Source: UBA2177 sp964487525
GTDB lineage: Bacteria > Patescibacteriota > Dojkabacteria > SC72
Direction of reading: 5' to 3'
Assembly (NCBI GenBank): GCA_964487525.1
Contig: CAZAQC010000010.1
Span: forward strand, 1 to 16,674
DNA: 16,674 bases
Part shown: in pieces, positions 1 to 6,712 of the stretch
Numbering within the stretch: position 1 is the first letter of the stretch
Layout of the letters: each line of letters begins with the position of its first letter
The notes under the pieces: generated by a model
What the model was told of the DNA's origin: nothing
Seen by the model: only the letters and a program-made list of their open reading frames with translations
Databases searched by the model: none
Made by a program: the position numbers and the translations under genes

Positions 1-194
1 TCAGAATAGTTAAATTCTTTGTTTACAAAGAAAGGTACAACCCTTCCAAGTATTAAGTAGGAAAGAATTTGGAAATCCTCCTTGTTCAGATCTTTGTAGA
101 AAGAAGCTAAAATAGTAGTCATCTCATTCCGAGAGGCTGTATTCTCTAAATTGTTGAAGATTTCACATACACGACTGAATGTTACGTTTTTCAT
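1..194 (-). CDS. ATP-dependent DNA ligase, N-terminal fragment (gene continues past the left edge)
   Basis: Reading the minus strand from the ATG at 194 gives an open frame of 64 codons to the window edge. It begins MKNVTFSRVCEIFNNLENTA and contains ILASFYKDLNKEDFQILSYL followed by ILGRVVPFFVNKEFNYS. This pattern (an amphipathic F..v...f..LE.T.SR-type start, 'iLa.fl', 'L.YLiLGr..P.f...e..') matches the N-terminal DNA-binding domain of archaeal-type ATP-dependent DNA ligases, which seal nicks by an AMP-lysine intermediate. The catalytic KxDG motif lies outside the window, so activity cannot be judged. The ATG follows the stop codon of the HTH gene (TAG at 198-196) with one base between, so the two could be translationally coupled. 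A promoter within the end of the HTH gene could also give a nearly leaderless transcript. Bacteria normally replicate with an NAD-dependent LigA; this gene would be an additional or repair ligase. Confidence 0.82.
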   Translation of the reverse strand, partial: MKNVTFSRVCEIFNNLENTASRNEMTTILASFYKDLNKEDFQILSYLILGRVVPFFVNKEFNYS

Positions 195-195
195 A

Positions 196-585
196 CTACG
201 AAGGAGTATAGATATATGAGGTAGATTTTGTTAACCCCTCCTGAGACACTATCCCTTTACCAACTAACACATCCATGTCTCGTCTAATTGTTCTTGTTGA
301 GACATTTGGAATTAGGCTATATATCTCACTTGGATCCATTCTACCCTCTTGTCTAATCCTCTCTAGGATTTTCATCTGCCTTTCATTAAGGCTTAAATCC
401 AATGTAATTTTATTGTGAGATATTTTTACTCTACCCTCTTCTTCGTTTTCATCAAAAACTACATGATCAGTTTCTTTACTCTTCTTCTGTTTTAAAAATA
501 TAATCAAAAAAAGGGCCAATCCAAAAGTCAGAAGAGTTATTAAATTGAACAGAAAGGAGCTGTTATTTTCTTCAGAGGTTTTCAT
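196..585 (-). CDS. Membrane-anchored DeoR-type winged-HTH protein
   Basis: A 129-aa protein from the ATG at 585. Near its N-terminus it has one hydrophobic helix (about residues 11-32, FLFNLITLLTFGLALFLIIF), then a charged linker, then a C-terminal winged helix-turn-helix. The HTH is recognisable from LNERQMKILERIRQEG, the turn/recognition helix NVSTRTIRRDMDVLVGKGIV and the wing, as in DeoR-family repressors. No sugar-phosphate-binding domain follows, so the effector domain of classical DeoR proteins is absent; the membrane helix may take its place as sensor or tether. An in-frame ATG at 594 would add three residues, but it overlaps the -10 box, so the mRNA probably begins too late to include it. 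The protein sits between polA and the DNA ligase gene, but its targets cannot be inferred. The fold assignment is firm; the function is not known. Confidence 0.75.
   Translation of the reverse strand: MKTSEENNSSFLFNLITLLTFGLALFLIIFLKQKKSKETDHVVFDENEEEGRVKISHNKITLDLSLNERQMKILERIRQEGRMDPSEIYSLIPNVSTRTIRRDMDVLVGKGIVSQEGLTKSTSYIYTPS
205..234 (-). promoter_or_regulatory. Predicted promoter for the DNA ligase gene
   Basis: On the minus strand, TTAACA (234-229), an 18-base spacer and TATACT (210-205) each match the sigma-70 consensus at five of six positions. The predicted start is near 198, four bases before the ligase ATG at 194. The promoter lies inside the 3' end of the HTH gene. Confidence 0.5.
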
Positions 586-592
586 AACATAC

Positions 593-621
593 ATTATATA
601 TTTTAAATCAGAACTTGTTAA
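593..621 (-). promoter_or_regulatory. Promoter of the HTH gene; predicts a leaderless mRNA
   Basis: On the minus strand, TTAACA (621-616), a 17-base spacer and a perfect TATAAT (598-593). The predicted start at 586/585 falls on the ATG at 585. The box overlaps the upstream in-frame ATG at 594-592, which decides the start call. Confidence 0.65.
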
Positions 622-665
622 ATCCTATTTTAAGTCTCCGGAGGTACTGGATTAGATTCAAAGGA

Positions 666-3338
666 CTATTTCAATTCGGACATATTATCTCCAACTGAAG
701 CATGTACTAGTAAAGGAACCTCAAAAAAAATAGCTTCTTCCATAATCTTTTGAGAAATCTCTACGAAGTCGCCCACCCTATTCTCCCTAACCTCAAATAC
801 TAATTCATCATGTATCTGAAGAAGAATATATGCCTCGTCTTTAAAATTTTTCTGTATTTCCTCATCCAATTTAATCATTGCCAACTTCATAATATCCGCT
901 TCACTTCCTTGTATGGGCATATTAACAGCTTCCCTCTGAGCCGCTTTCATCATCCTTATATTCTTTGATCTAAGCCCCCTAATATTTCTTGTAGTACCAA
1001 ACATACTTTGTACATAGCCTCTTTTGTAAGCCTCCTTCTCTAGATTCCTAATATATTCTTCTACCCCTTTGTAGTGACCAAAATAGCTTTGAATGTATTC
1101 CGACGCCAAACTACTGTCTATACCTAACATACTAGCCAAACCGTAAGCTGTTTGCCCAAAAAGGATTCCAAAATTTACTGTCTTGCCAATACTCCTCTCC
1201 TGCTTAGTAACATCCTCCATCTCTTTGTTTAGCAACCTAGACGCTGTAGCCTTATGTATATCCAAATTGTCTTTAAAGTCAGCTATTAACAGATCATCTT
1301 TAGATATATCAGCCATTATCCTTAACTCCATTTGAGAATAGTCCATGGCCACTAGTTCAAATCCCTTCCTAGCCACAAATGATTTCCTTAATTTTTCAGC
1401 CCATTCTCCCTGTAAAGGAAGATTTTGCATATTTGGATTAACTGAAGAAAACCTTCCAGATGTAGTTCCTGTTTGTTTAAAGTCAGTATGTATGGAGTGA
1501 TCTTCGTTTGCCTTAGCCATTTCTAGAAGAGGAATGGTATACGTGGTATACACCTTGTTCAACTCTCTGTATTCAAGTATCTTCGCAACACAGGGATGTG
1601 CATCTTTCAATTCACTCAAGACTGATTCTTTTGTAGATGCTTTTTTGTTAGATGGGAGACCAAGTTCATTAAAAAGTATGTCTGAAAGCTGTTTTGGAGA
1701 ATTAATATTAAATTCATGGCCTACAGTATCATATATTTCCTTTGAAATGCTACTTATACTCTTAGATAGCTCCTCATTTATCTTTTCTAAATGTTGTATA
1801 TCAACTGCTATTCCCCTACTCTCCATTTCATAGAGAACCATTGCAATTGGAATTTCTATCTTTCTTAATACATTTAGAAAGTAATCCTTCCTAACACCTA
1901 GGAATGATTCAATACTACTTTTTGTGTAGTCATATAGCTCTATTTGGTTTGCCTTTTCAGTTTGACAAGCTCTTATTTCTTCTACAGTATCAAGCACTTT
2001 TTCTAATTCATTAGGAAATATTTTTTCTCCCAATGTTTGATTAGAGTAGTCAAAGGCTAGATCTTTTAGGGTATACTTACTTCTTTCGGAGTTTACTAAA
2101 TGAGCAAAAAGTCCGATATCGTAAGAATTTTCTATCGAAATATCTTTAAATTGTGAAACTGCATCCTCTAGGTAGTAAAATATGGTTTCACAAGCTAGGG
2201 ATTCCGTGCAACTAAAGTTTTTAACTAAGTAGTCCCCCTTTTCACCCTTTTTGTCCACAATTCTAATCATGAAGTAAGACTCTCCAGTTGCAGACTCCAC
2301 AGTACTAATATACACAAAGGTTAGTTTTGAAGCACTAGTAATCTTTTTATTAACATCAACACTCTCACTCCACACTATATCTTCAGTAGCTGTAGAAAAA
2401 ATATCTAACTGGTTCGAAGCAACAACCTTTTCGTCCTCCTTTATATCATCTAACCTACTTATCAACGATTTAAAAGAATATTTTTTAAATATCTCAACAA
2501 CTCTTGCTTTATCAAAATCTTTTAACAATGCCTCTTCTAAACGGACATCTACACCAACCTCCTGCTCTATCTTAGCCAATTTTCTACTTAACTCAGCCTG
2601 CTCTACACCCTCTTGAAGCAAATTGGCATACCTAGGCTTAATATCCTTTAAATTTTTGTAAATACCATCCATATCACCATACTTTTTTAGTAAATCCAGT
2701 GCCGTTTTACTACCAACACCCTTGATTCCTGGGATATTATCGGAGGAGTCCCCTGCAATCCCCTTGTAATCAACTAATTGTTCAGGATACAGACCCAAGT
2801 ACTTAAATGTCCCCTCCCTATCATATGCTACCAAGTCTTTAAAACTTCCAGCCGGAAGACACACCTTAATATTCTCATCCACTAATTGCAAGAGATCCCT
2901 ATCCCCACTAAGAATATATAGTTCTAGGTTCTCATTACTCCATTTACTACTTCTTACATATTTTGCAATTGTTCCCAATATATCGTCCCCCTCAAACCCA
3001 TCCTTTTTAACAATTGGAATATTGAAAGCTTTGAGAATCTCCTCTACCAACGGAAATTGATCTATTAAAGACTGGTCTGTGGGCTTTCGTGTTGCTTTGT
3101 AATCTACATATTCTAAGTGCCTAAACGTTGGTTTGTGGGTATCAAATGCACATAGGACATATTTGGGATCAAATGTCTTTAAAGCAGAAAGTAACATAAC
3201 TGTAAAACCGTATACAGCATTAACCTGAAGGCCATCCTCTGTTTGTAGAGTTGGTGGATATGCATGAAATGCCCTATGAATTATTGCATTAGCATCTATT
3301 GCCAAGAACCTGTCCTTGTGTGTTTTAACTAAGTTCAT
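666..3338 (-). CDS. polA: DNA polymerase I
   Basis: An 890-aa family A DNA polymerase for gap filling, primer removal and repair. Residues 1-290 form the 5' nuclease domain, with metal-binding Asp15 (FLAIDANAIIHR), FEGDDILGTIA, ILSGDRDLLQLVD and the helix-hairpin-helix around DSSDNIPGIKGVGSKTALDL. The middle region (about 310-490) occupies the 3'-5' exonuclease position, but I see neither the DxE of motif I nor the YxxxD of motif III, so proofreading is probably lost, as in Taq and Bacillus PolI. The polymerase domain has motif A (DYSQMELRIMADIS, Asp666), motif B/O-helix (R715, K719, F723) and motif C (QIHDELVFEV, His843-Asp844). Position 727, a Tyr in E. coli (Y766) and Taq (Y671), is Phe here. 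The ATG at 3338 is supported by a -10 box six bases upstream. The gene follows ftsH on the same strand but has its own promoter. Confidence 0.97.
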   Translation of the reverse strand: MNLVKTHKDRFLAIDANAIIHRAFHAYPPTLQTEDGLQVNAVYGFTVMLLSALKTFDPKYVLCAFDTHKPTFRHLEYVDYKATRKPTDQSLIDQFPLVEEILKAFNIPIVKKDGFEGDDILGTIAKYVRSSKWSNENLELYILSGDRDLLQLVDENIKVCLPAGSFKDLVAYDREGTFKYLGLYPEQLVDYKGIAGDSSDNIPGIKGVGSKTALDLLKKYGDMDGIYKNLKDIKPRYANLLQEGVEQAELSRKLAKIEQEVGVDVRLEEALLKDFDKARVVEIFKKYSFKSLISRLDDIKEDEKVVASNQLDIFSTATEDIVWSESVDVNKKITSASKLTFVYISTVESATGESYFMIRIVDKKGEKGDYLVKNFSCTESLACETIFYYLEDAVSQFKDISIENSYDIGLFAHLVNSERSKYTLKDLAFDYSNQTLGEKIFPNELEKVLDTVEEIRACQTEKANQIELYDYTKSSIESFLGVRKDYFLNVLRKIEIPIAMVLYEMESRGIAVDIQHLEKINEELSKSISSISKEIYDTVGHEFNINSPKQLSDILFNELGLPSNKKASTKESVLSELKDAHPCVAKILEYRELNKVYTTYTIPLLEMAKANEDHSIHTDFKQTGTTSGRFSSVNPNMQNLPLQGEWAEKLRKSFVARKGFELVAMDYSQMELRIMADISKDDLLIADFKDNLDIHKATASRLLNKEMEDVTKQERSIGKTVNFGILFGQTAYGLASMLGIDSSLASEYIQSYFGHYKGVEEYIRNLEKEAYKRGYVQSMFGTTRNIRGLRSKNIRMMKAAQREAVNMPIQGSEADIMKLAMIKLDEEIQKNFKDEAYILLQIHDELVFEVRENRVGDFVEISQKIMEEAIFFEVPLLVHASVGDNMSELK

Positions 3339-3344
3339 ATTTCA

Positions 3345-3373
3345 ATTCTACATCTACTTAAACAATGTCTCAA
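3345..3373 (-). promoter_or_regulatory. polA promoter within the end of ftsH; predicts a leaderless mRNA
   Basis: On the minus strand, TTGAGA (3373-3368), a 17-base spacer and TAGAAT (3350-3345), each five of six to consensus. Six bases then separate the box from the polA ATG, placing +1 exactly on its A (3338). The -35 box lies within the ftsH coding sequence. Confidence 0.65.
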
Positions 3374-5228
3374 ACTCATCTCCTGTCACAACTTCTTTCT
3401 CAAGAAGGATATCTACTAACTTTTTAACATATTCCTTCTTTTCATTTAGCAAATTCTTTGCATCTACATATGCCTCATCAATTAATCTTTTAACCTCAGA
3501 ATCTATCATCTTTGCAGTATCCTCGCTATATTCTTTCCCTCCACCATATGAATATCCGAGATGCTTAGTTTCTTCCAAATCTCCGTACTTAACCATGCCT
3601 AACTTATCACTCATCCCGTAATCCATTATCATCTCTCTAGCAATACTAGTAATTTGCTGAATATCGTTAGAAGCACCTGTAGAGATATCTCCTAAGAAGA
3701 TCTCTTCCGCTACCCTACCACCTATCCCTGTTCTTAACCAAGCCAACATTTGATTCCTGTAGAGGAATTTTCTATCTTTCTCAGGTAAATATACCGTGAC
3801 TCCACCACTTGCACCTCTGGATATTACAGATATCTGTTCAACTGGATCTGCCCCTGCAGTGAACTTTGCTACTATTGCATGCCCAGCCTCATGATATGCT
3901 GTTTTTTCAATATCATCCAACTCTTTGTCACCCTTTTTCTTTCTCCCTAATTTAACCTTAAGATATGATTCCATTAAATCCTCTTGAGATATTTTCTTCC
4001 TTCCCTCTTTTACTGCCATTATTGCAGCCTCATTTAAAAGGTTTTCTAAATCTGCACCAGAATATCCTACTGTTTTCTTAGCTAAAGTATTTAAATCTGC
4101 ACTCTCCTCAAATTTCTTGTTCCTTGCATGAACATCCAATATGGCTCTCCTCCCAGTAAAATCAGGCATTGGAACAACCACAGTTCTATCAAATCTTCCT
4201 GGTCTTAAAATTGCCGGATCCAAAACATCAGGCCTGTTTGTAGCAGCTAGAATTATGACATTTTCTCTCTCTTCTAAACCATCCATCTCTACCAAGATCT
4301 GATTCAATGTTTGCTCTCCAGCTCCTGAATGAAGCACCGTTCCTCTTTTTTTAGCAACAGCATCAATTTCATCTATGAAAACTATACATGGTGATGTTCT
4401 TCTTGCTTTTTTGAAAAGATCTCTAACCCTAGAAGCTCCTGCACCAACAAGCATTTCTTCAAATTCTGAACCAGAAGTATGGAAGAATGGAACACCCGCT
4501 TCACCGGCTACTGCCTTCGCTAAGAGAGTCTTTCCAGTTCCTGGATCCCCTGCTAAAAGCACACCTCTTGGTATTCTTGCTCCCATGTCTCTATATTTCT
4601 TTGGGTACTTAAGAAAATCTATTATCTCTGTTAGCTCTTCTTTAACTTCCTCTATTCCTGCAACATCATCAAATGTTATTCCAGTTCTCTTCCCCATTAA
4701 CAATCTCGCTTTACTTTCTCCAAAGTCCAAAATTTTACCTCCAGAAGCTTGCATGTTTTTTACCATAACATAGACCAAAATTAGTGCCGCACCTAAGAAT
4801 ATGAATGTAAGGACATCTCCAAATGTAATACCTAGTTTAGGCTCGTAAAAATCATTTTCTAAATCTTTAACATTTATGTTGGCATTTGTAAGGATTTGAT
4901 AGAAATCAGTATCAGCAGGCAAGAGAGCATATCTCCTAACCAAAACCTCTACCCCATCAACATCTTTCTTATTCTCCAAAAGTACCATATCATCTTTCAA
5001 AATGATTTTTTCATATTTTTTCTCTGAAATTTCAGTTACTATTTGACTTACAGAAACCTCTTCTCCTTTGTAATTGATTACTTTGATTAAATATATTCCT
5101 GCAGTTAAAAGTACAGAAAGAATTAATGTAGCAACTAAACTAGGAACTCCCATCTTCTTTTTAGGAATACTTCTTATATCGATCTTAACAACCTTAGGTT
5201 CTGCATTATCTTTTTTAGATTTATCCAT
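3354..5228 (-). CDS. ftsH: ATP-dependent zinc metalloprotease FtsH
   Basis: A 624-aa membrane AAA+ protease that unfolds and degrades damaged or regulated membrane and soluble proteins. It has a cytoplasmic basic N-terminus, TM1 at about 28-48, an extracytoplasmic domain and TM2 at about 138-156. The AAA module has Walker A GDPGTGKT (Lys233; most FtsH have GPPGTGKT), Walker B FIDEID (Asp286-Glu287) and the SRH (AATNRPDVLDPAILRPGRFDR). The peptidase domain carries HEAGH (His446, Glu447, His450) and the downstream STGASNDI segment with the third zinc ligand. The central pore motif, normally M-F-V-G-V-G-A, reads M-L-V-G-A-G-A (Leu260). The length is normal. It probably shares a transcript with tRNA-Met directly upstream (29-base gap), since I find no convincing promoter between them and no Shine-Dalgarno. 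Confidence 0.97.
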   Translation of the reverse strand: MDKSKKDNAEPKVVKIDIRSIPKKKMGVPSLVATLILSVLLTAGIYLIKVINYKGEEVSVSQIVTEISEKKYEKIILKDDMVLLENKKDVDGVEVLVRRYALLPADTDFYQILTNANINVKDLENDFYEPKLGITFGDVLTFIFLGAALILVYVMVKNMQASGGKILDFGESKARLLMGKRTGITFDDVAGIEEVKEELTEIIDFLKYPKKYRDMGARIPRGVLLAGDPGTGKTLLAKAVAGEAGVPFFHTSGSEFEEMLVGAGASRVRDLFKKARRTSPCIVFIDEIDAVAKKRGTVLHSGAGEQTLNQILVEMDGLEERENVIILAATNRPDVLDPAILRPGRFDRTVVVPMPDFTGRRAILDVHARNKKFEESADLNTLAKKTVGYSGADLENLLNEAAIMAVKEGRKKISQEDLMESYLKVKLGRKKKGDKELDDIEKTAYHEAGHAIVAKFTAGADPVEQISVISRGASGGVTVYLPEKDRKFLYRNQMLAWLRTGIGGRVAEEIFLGDISTGASNDIQQITSIAREMIMDYGMSDKLGMVKYGDLEETKHLGYSYGGGKEYSEDTAKMIDSEVKRLIDEAYVDAKNLLNEKKEYVKKLVDILLEKEVVTGDEFETLFK

Positions 5229-5257
5229 CTTGAGGAAACATAATTTAATATTTTTTA

Positions 5258-5331
5258 TAGTGGGAACTGGGATCGAACCAGTGACCTTGGGTTTATGAAT
5301 CCCATGCTCTAACCAACTGAGCTATCCCACC
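5258..5331 (-). tRNA. tRNA-Met (CAU), elongator
   Basis: A full cloverleaf on the minus strand: acceptor GGTGGGA/TCCCACT (G1-U72 wobble), D stem GCTC/GAGC, T arm ACTGG-TTCGATC-CCAGT and discriminator A. The anticodon loop TTCATAA gives CAU. The anticodon stem ends in an A31-A39 mismatch. CCA is not encoded. The paired position 72 and lack of initiator features separate it from the fMet gene at 6031. A lysidine-modified tRNA-Ile2 would carry the same anticodon, but a UAU tRNA-Ile nearby makes elongator Met more likely. Confidence 0.9.
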
Positions 5332-5344
5332 AGAGATTCCACTT

Positions 5345-5353
5345 ATTATATCA
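5345..5353 (-). promoter_or_regulatory. Extended -10 promoter for tRNA-Met (and probably ftsH)
   Basis: The minus strand reads TGA followed by a perfect TATAAT (5350-5345), with predicted start near 5338, seven bases before the tRNA 5' end. The -35 position (TACCTT) is poor, which fits an extended -10 promoter. Confidence 0.55.
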
Positions 5354-5364
5354 AACAGAATAGT

Positions 5365-5386
5365 AAAAAGGTATTTAATTAACCTT
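5365..5386 (-). terminator. Weak candidate intrinsic terminator after efp
   Basis: On the minus strand, AAGGT (5386-5382), a nine-base loop and ACCTT (5372-5368) run into a T5 tract (5369-5365). It overlaps the efp stop codon. The stem is only five base pairs, so the call is tentative; it would separate efp from the tRNA-Met promoter. Confidence 0.3.
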
Positions 5387-5935
5387 CCCAGAGTAAGATC
5401 CCGTCTCTGTGTTAATCTTTAAAATATCACCGTTTTTTATGAACATTGGGACTTGTAATTTATATCCCGTCTCAACGGTAACTTGCTTGGTAGCAGAATT
5501 GGAAGTATTACCTTTAACTGCATCTTGAGCATCTGTTACTTCTAAATTTACTGTAGGATTTTCCTTTATGGAAAGGACTTTTCCTTCATATTCCATAATC
5601 AAGTGTGTGGTTCCCTCTTTAAGAAAATTCACATAACTCCCTATGACTTCCTTTGATATCATTTCAGTTTCGTATGTTTGAGAATCCATAAAGTAACAAC
5701 CTTCGTTATCGGAGTACAGATATTGCATTTCTTTTGTCTCTGGATTTATATACTCTACCCTAGTTCCAGCCTTTATTGTTTCTGTTAATACCTGCCCATT
5801 ATCCAAGGCTTTCTTTTTCATTATTATTAAACCACCCTGCCTACCCTGTGTTTTCAATTTTCTATCTATCAAATGGAATACCCTATTATTCTCTAGGATA
5901 TACATTCCCTTTACTGGCTGTACTGTTAATGGCAT
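5375..5935 (-). CDS. efp: Translation elongation factor P
   Basis: A 186-aa EF-P, which binds ribosomes between the P and E sites and relieves stalling at polyproline. The KOW-like N-domain covers about 1-62 and two OB domains follow, with the family signatures MQYLYSDNEGCYFMD and ATKQVTVETGYKLQVPMFIK plus NGDILKINTETGSY. Length matches the usual 185-190. The loop that carries the modified residue reads KTQGRQGG, with Arg at residue 32. This resembles the Arg32 loop of EarP-dependent EF-P (Pseudomonas, Shewanella, Neisseria) rather than the Lys34 PGKG loop of E. coli. The ATG at 5935 (MPLTVQPVKGMYILEN) is chosen because it gives the full N-domain. The reading frame stays open upstream to 6148, but that extension crosses the tRNA-fMet gene and is not coding. 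There is no clear Shine-Dalgarno; a promoter lies about 33 bases upstream. Confidence 0.93.
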   Translation of the reverse strand: MPLTVQPVKGMYILENNRVFHLIDRKLKTQGRQGGLIIMKKKALDNGQVLTETIKAGTRVEYINPETKEMQYLYSDNEGCYFMDSQTYETEMISKEVIGSYVNFLKEGTTHLIMEYEGKVLSIKENPTVNLEVTDAQDAVKGNTSNSATKQVTVETGYKLQVPMFIKNGDILKINTETGSYSGKVN

Positions 5936-5967
5936 ATTCTTTTCATAAAAAGTTAGTAGCAAAAGTG

Positions 5968-5996
5968 ATTTTAACACAACAAAAGCTCTATTCCAA
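5968..5996 (-). promoter_or_regulatory. Predicted efp promoter
   Basis: On the minus strand, TTGGAA (5996-5991), a 17-base spacer and TAAAAT (5973-5968). The predicted start near 5961 leaves a leader of about 26 bases before the ATG at 5935. It lies between tRNA-fMet and efp. Confidence 0.45.
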
Positions 5997-6030
5997 GAGG
6001 GACCACTGCTTATATCATGTTGAAATTTTT

Positions 6031-6105
6031 TGGTTGCGGGGGTCGGATTCGAACCGACGACCTTCAGGTTATGAGCCTGACGAGCTTCCACTACTCTACC
6101 CCGCG
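6031..6105 (-). tRNA. Initiator tRNA-fMet (CAU)
   Basis: The minus strand gives a cloverleaf close to E. coli tRNA-fMet. The acceptor is CGCGGGG/CCCCGCA with the C1xA72 mismatch needed for formylation, the A11-U24 D-stem pair is present, the anticodon loop is CTCATAA, and the T arm is GTCGG-TTCGAAT-CCGAC. CCA is encoded (6033-6031), unlike the other two tRNAs here. The anticodon stem TCAGG/CCTGA has A29-U41 in place of the first of the three conserved G-C pairs of most bacterial initiators. The D-loop is two bases shorter than in E. coli. Confidence 0.96.
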
Positions 6106-6119
6106 TTAAGAATAGGTTT

Positions 6120-6148
6120 ATTATACTAACAAAGCCTTTTTTATTCAA
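6120..6148 (-). promoter_or_regulatory. tRNA-fMet promoter overlapping the FtsB-like gene stop
   Basis: On the minus strand, TTGAAT (6148-6143), a 17-base spacer and a perfect TATAAT (6125-6120). The predicted start near 6113 is eight bases before the tRNA 5' end. The -35 box contains the TGA stop of the FtsB-like gene. Confidence 0.7.
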
Positions 6149-6591
6149 ATTCCATTAACAAGAAAATCTTTCCACTCTTCATACGAAGATCTTTTCTCTT
6201 CTGCATCACCTTCTCCTAGCAATCTATCCATATTTTCTTCAGCATTATTCAAAAGGTTCTCTGGAATTACAAAGATATACTCTTTCTCTCCAGCAAAATT
6301 TAACCTATCCCTAGCCTGAATCTCAAGATATTCTTCACTTTGCATATTATCCAACAACAAAGCCAATTCCAAATTTTTCAATCTTAATTCATCTACTTCT
6401 ACCTTAGCCCTCCTTAAAATATTTAGTTTTTGTATAGTTATATCTACAGAGTGTCCGACATTGTACAAAAGAAAAACAGAGATAATTAAGAGAACTAATT
6501 TGGAAAGAACATTATTGAAGAGGAATCCCATTGGAGGCAGACTCTTCTTCTCATTGCGCGAACTTTCTTTTCTGTAAATGAATCTATCCAT
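6145..6591 (-). CDS. Septum formation initiator (FtsB/DivIC family)
   Basis: A 148-aa bitopic division protein. A basic cytoplasmic N-terminus of about 28 residues precedes one TM helix (about 29-45). A heptad-like coiled coil follows (about 50-84, ITIQKLNILRRAKVEVDELR onward), then the family hallmark segment YLEIQARDRLNFAGEKEYIF (about 88-107). The last 40 residues are acidic. FtsB/DivIC proteins link FtsL and FtsQ/DivIB in the divisome and help activate septal wall synthesis. FtsB and DivIC cannot be told apart here, so I give no symbol. The stop is TGA, which argues for the standard code. The start at 6591 is supported by a promoter that places +1 on the ATG. The gene is divergent from the Xer recombinase gene. 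Confidence 0.85.
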   Translation of the reverse strand: MDRFIYRKESSRNEKKSLPPMGFLFNNVLSKLVLLIISVFLLYNVGHSVDITIQKLNILRRAKVEVDELRLKNLELALLLDNMQSEEYLEIQARDRLNFAGEKEYIFVIPENLLNNAEENMDRLLGEGDAEEKRSSYEEWKDFLVNGI

Positions 6592-6597
6592 GAATAG

Positions 6598-6626
6598 ATA
6601 TTAGCAATATGTTATCTTTTATTCAA
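6598..6626 (-). promoter_or_regulatory. Promoter of the FtsB-like gene; predicts a leaderless mRNA
   Basis: On the minus strand, TTGAAT (6626-6621), a 17-base spacer and TAATAT (6603-6598, four of six). Six bases then separate it from the ATG, putting +1 on its A at 6591. The -35 hexamer is the same as in the tRNA-fMet promoter. Confidence 0.5.
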
Positions 6627-6647
6627 AGGTCCCATATACTTTTATTA

Positions 6648-6676
6648 TTGCTCTTCCCCTCAAGGGGTGATATAAT
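6648..6676 (+). promoter_or_regulatory. Predicted promoter of the Xer recombinase gene
   Basis: TTGCTC (6648-6653), a 17-base spacer and a perfect TATAAT (6671-6676), with predicted start near 6683 and a leader of about 40 bases. The spacer holds an inverted repeat (6656-6667). Confidence 0.5.
6656..6667. repeat. Inverted repeat between -35 and -10 boxes
   Basis: CCCCT-CA-AGGGG, five complementary pairs around two bases, in otherwise AT-rich sequence. It lies in the spacer of the predicted recombinase promoter, a position where a repressor would block polymerase. It could also be a small hairpin; no poly-T directly follows the stem. Confidence 0.35.
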
Positions 6677-6708
6677 TTTTTCTATATACAAAAAAGCTAT
6701 ATAAACTT

Positions 6709-6712
6709 AGGA
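6709..6712 (+). promoter_or_regulatory. Weak ribosome binding site for the GTG start at 6723
   Basis: TTAGGA ends at 6712, ten bases before the GTG. It is the only start-proximal purine match, and no in-frame ATG occurs near the N-terminus, so the GTG is the best start. Confidence 0.45.

Noticed and set aside
636..645. CTCCGGAG palindrome between polA and the HTH gene as a terminator or operator
   Set aside because: It has no loop and no following T tract, and eight-base palindromes arise by chance; no further support was found.
6145..6147. Alternative genetic code (UGA as Gly) as in some Patescibacteria
   Set aside because: The FtsB-like gene ends at TGA right after a complete protein, and I see no in-frame TGA inside the other conserved genes.
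5936..6148. N-terminal extension of the efp reading frame up to 6148
   Set aside because: The added residues translate the tRNA-fMet gene and its promoter; the known EF-P N-domain starts at the ATG at 5935.
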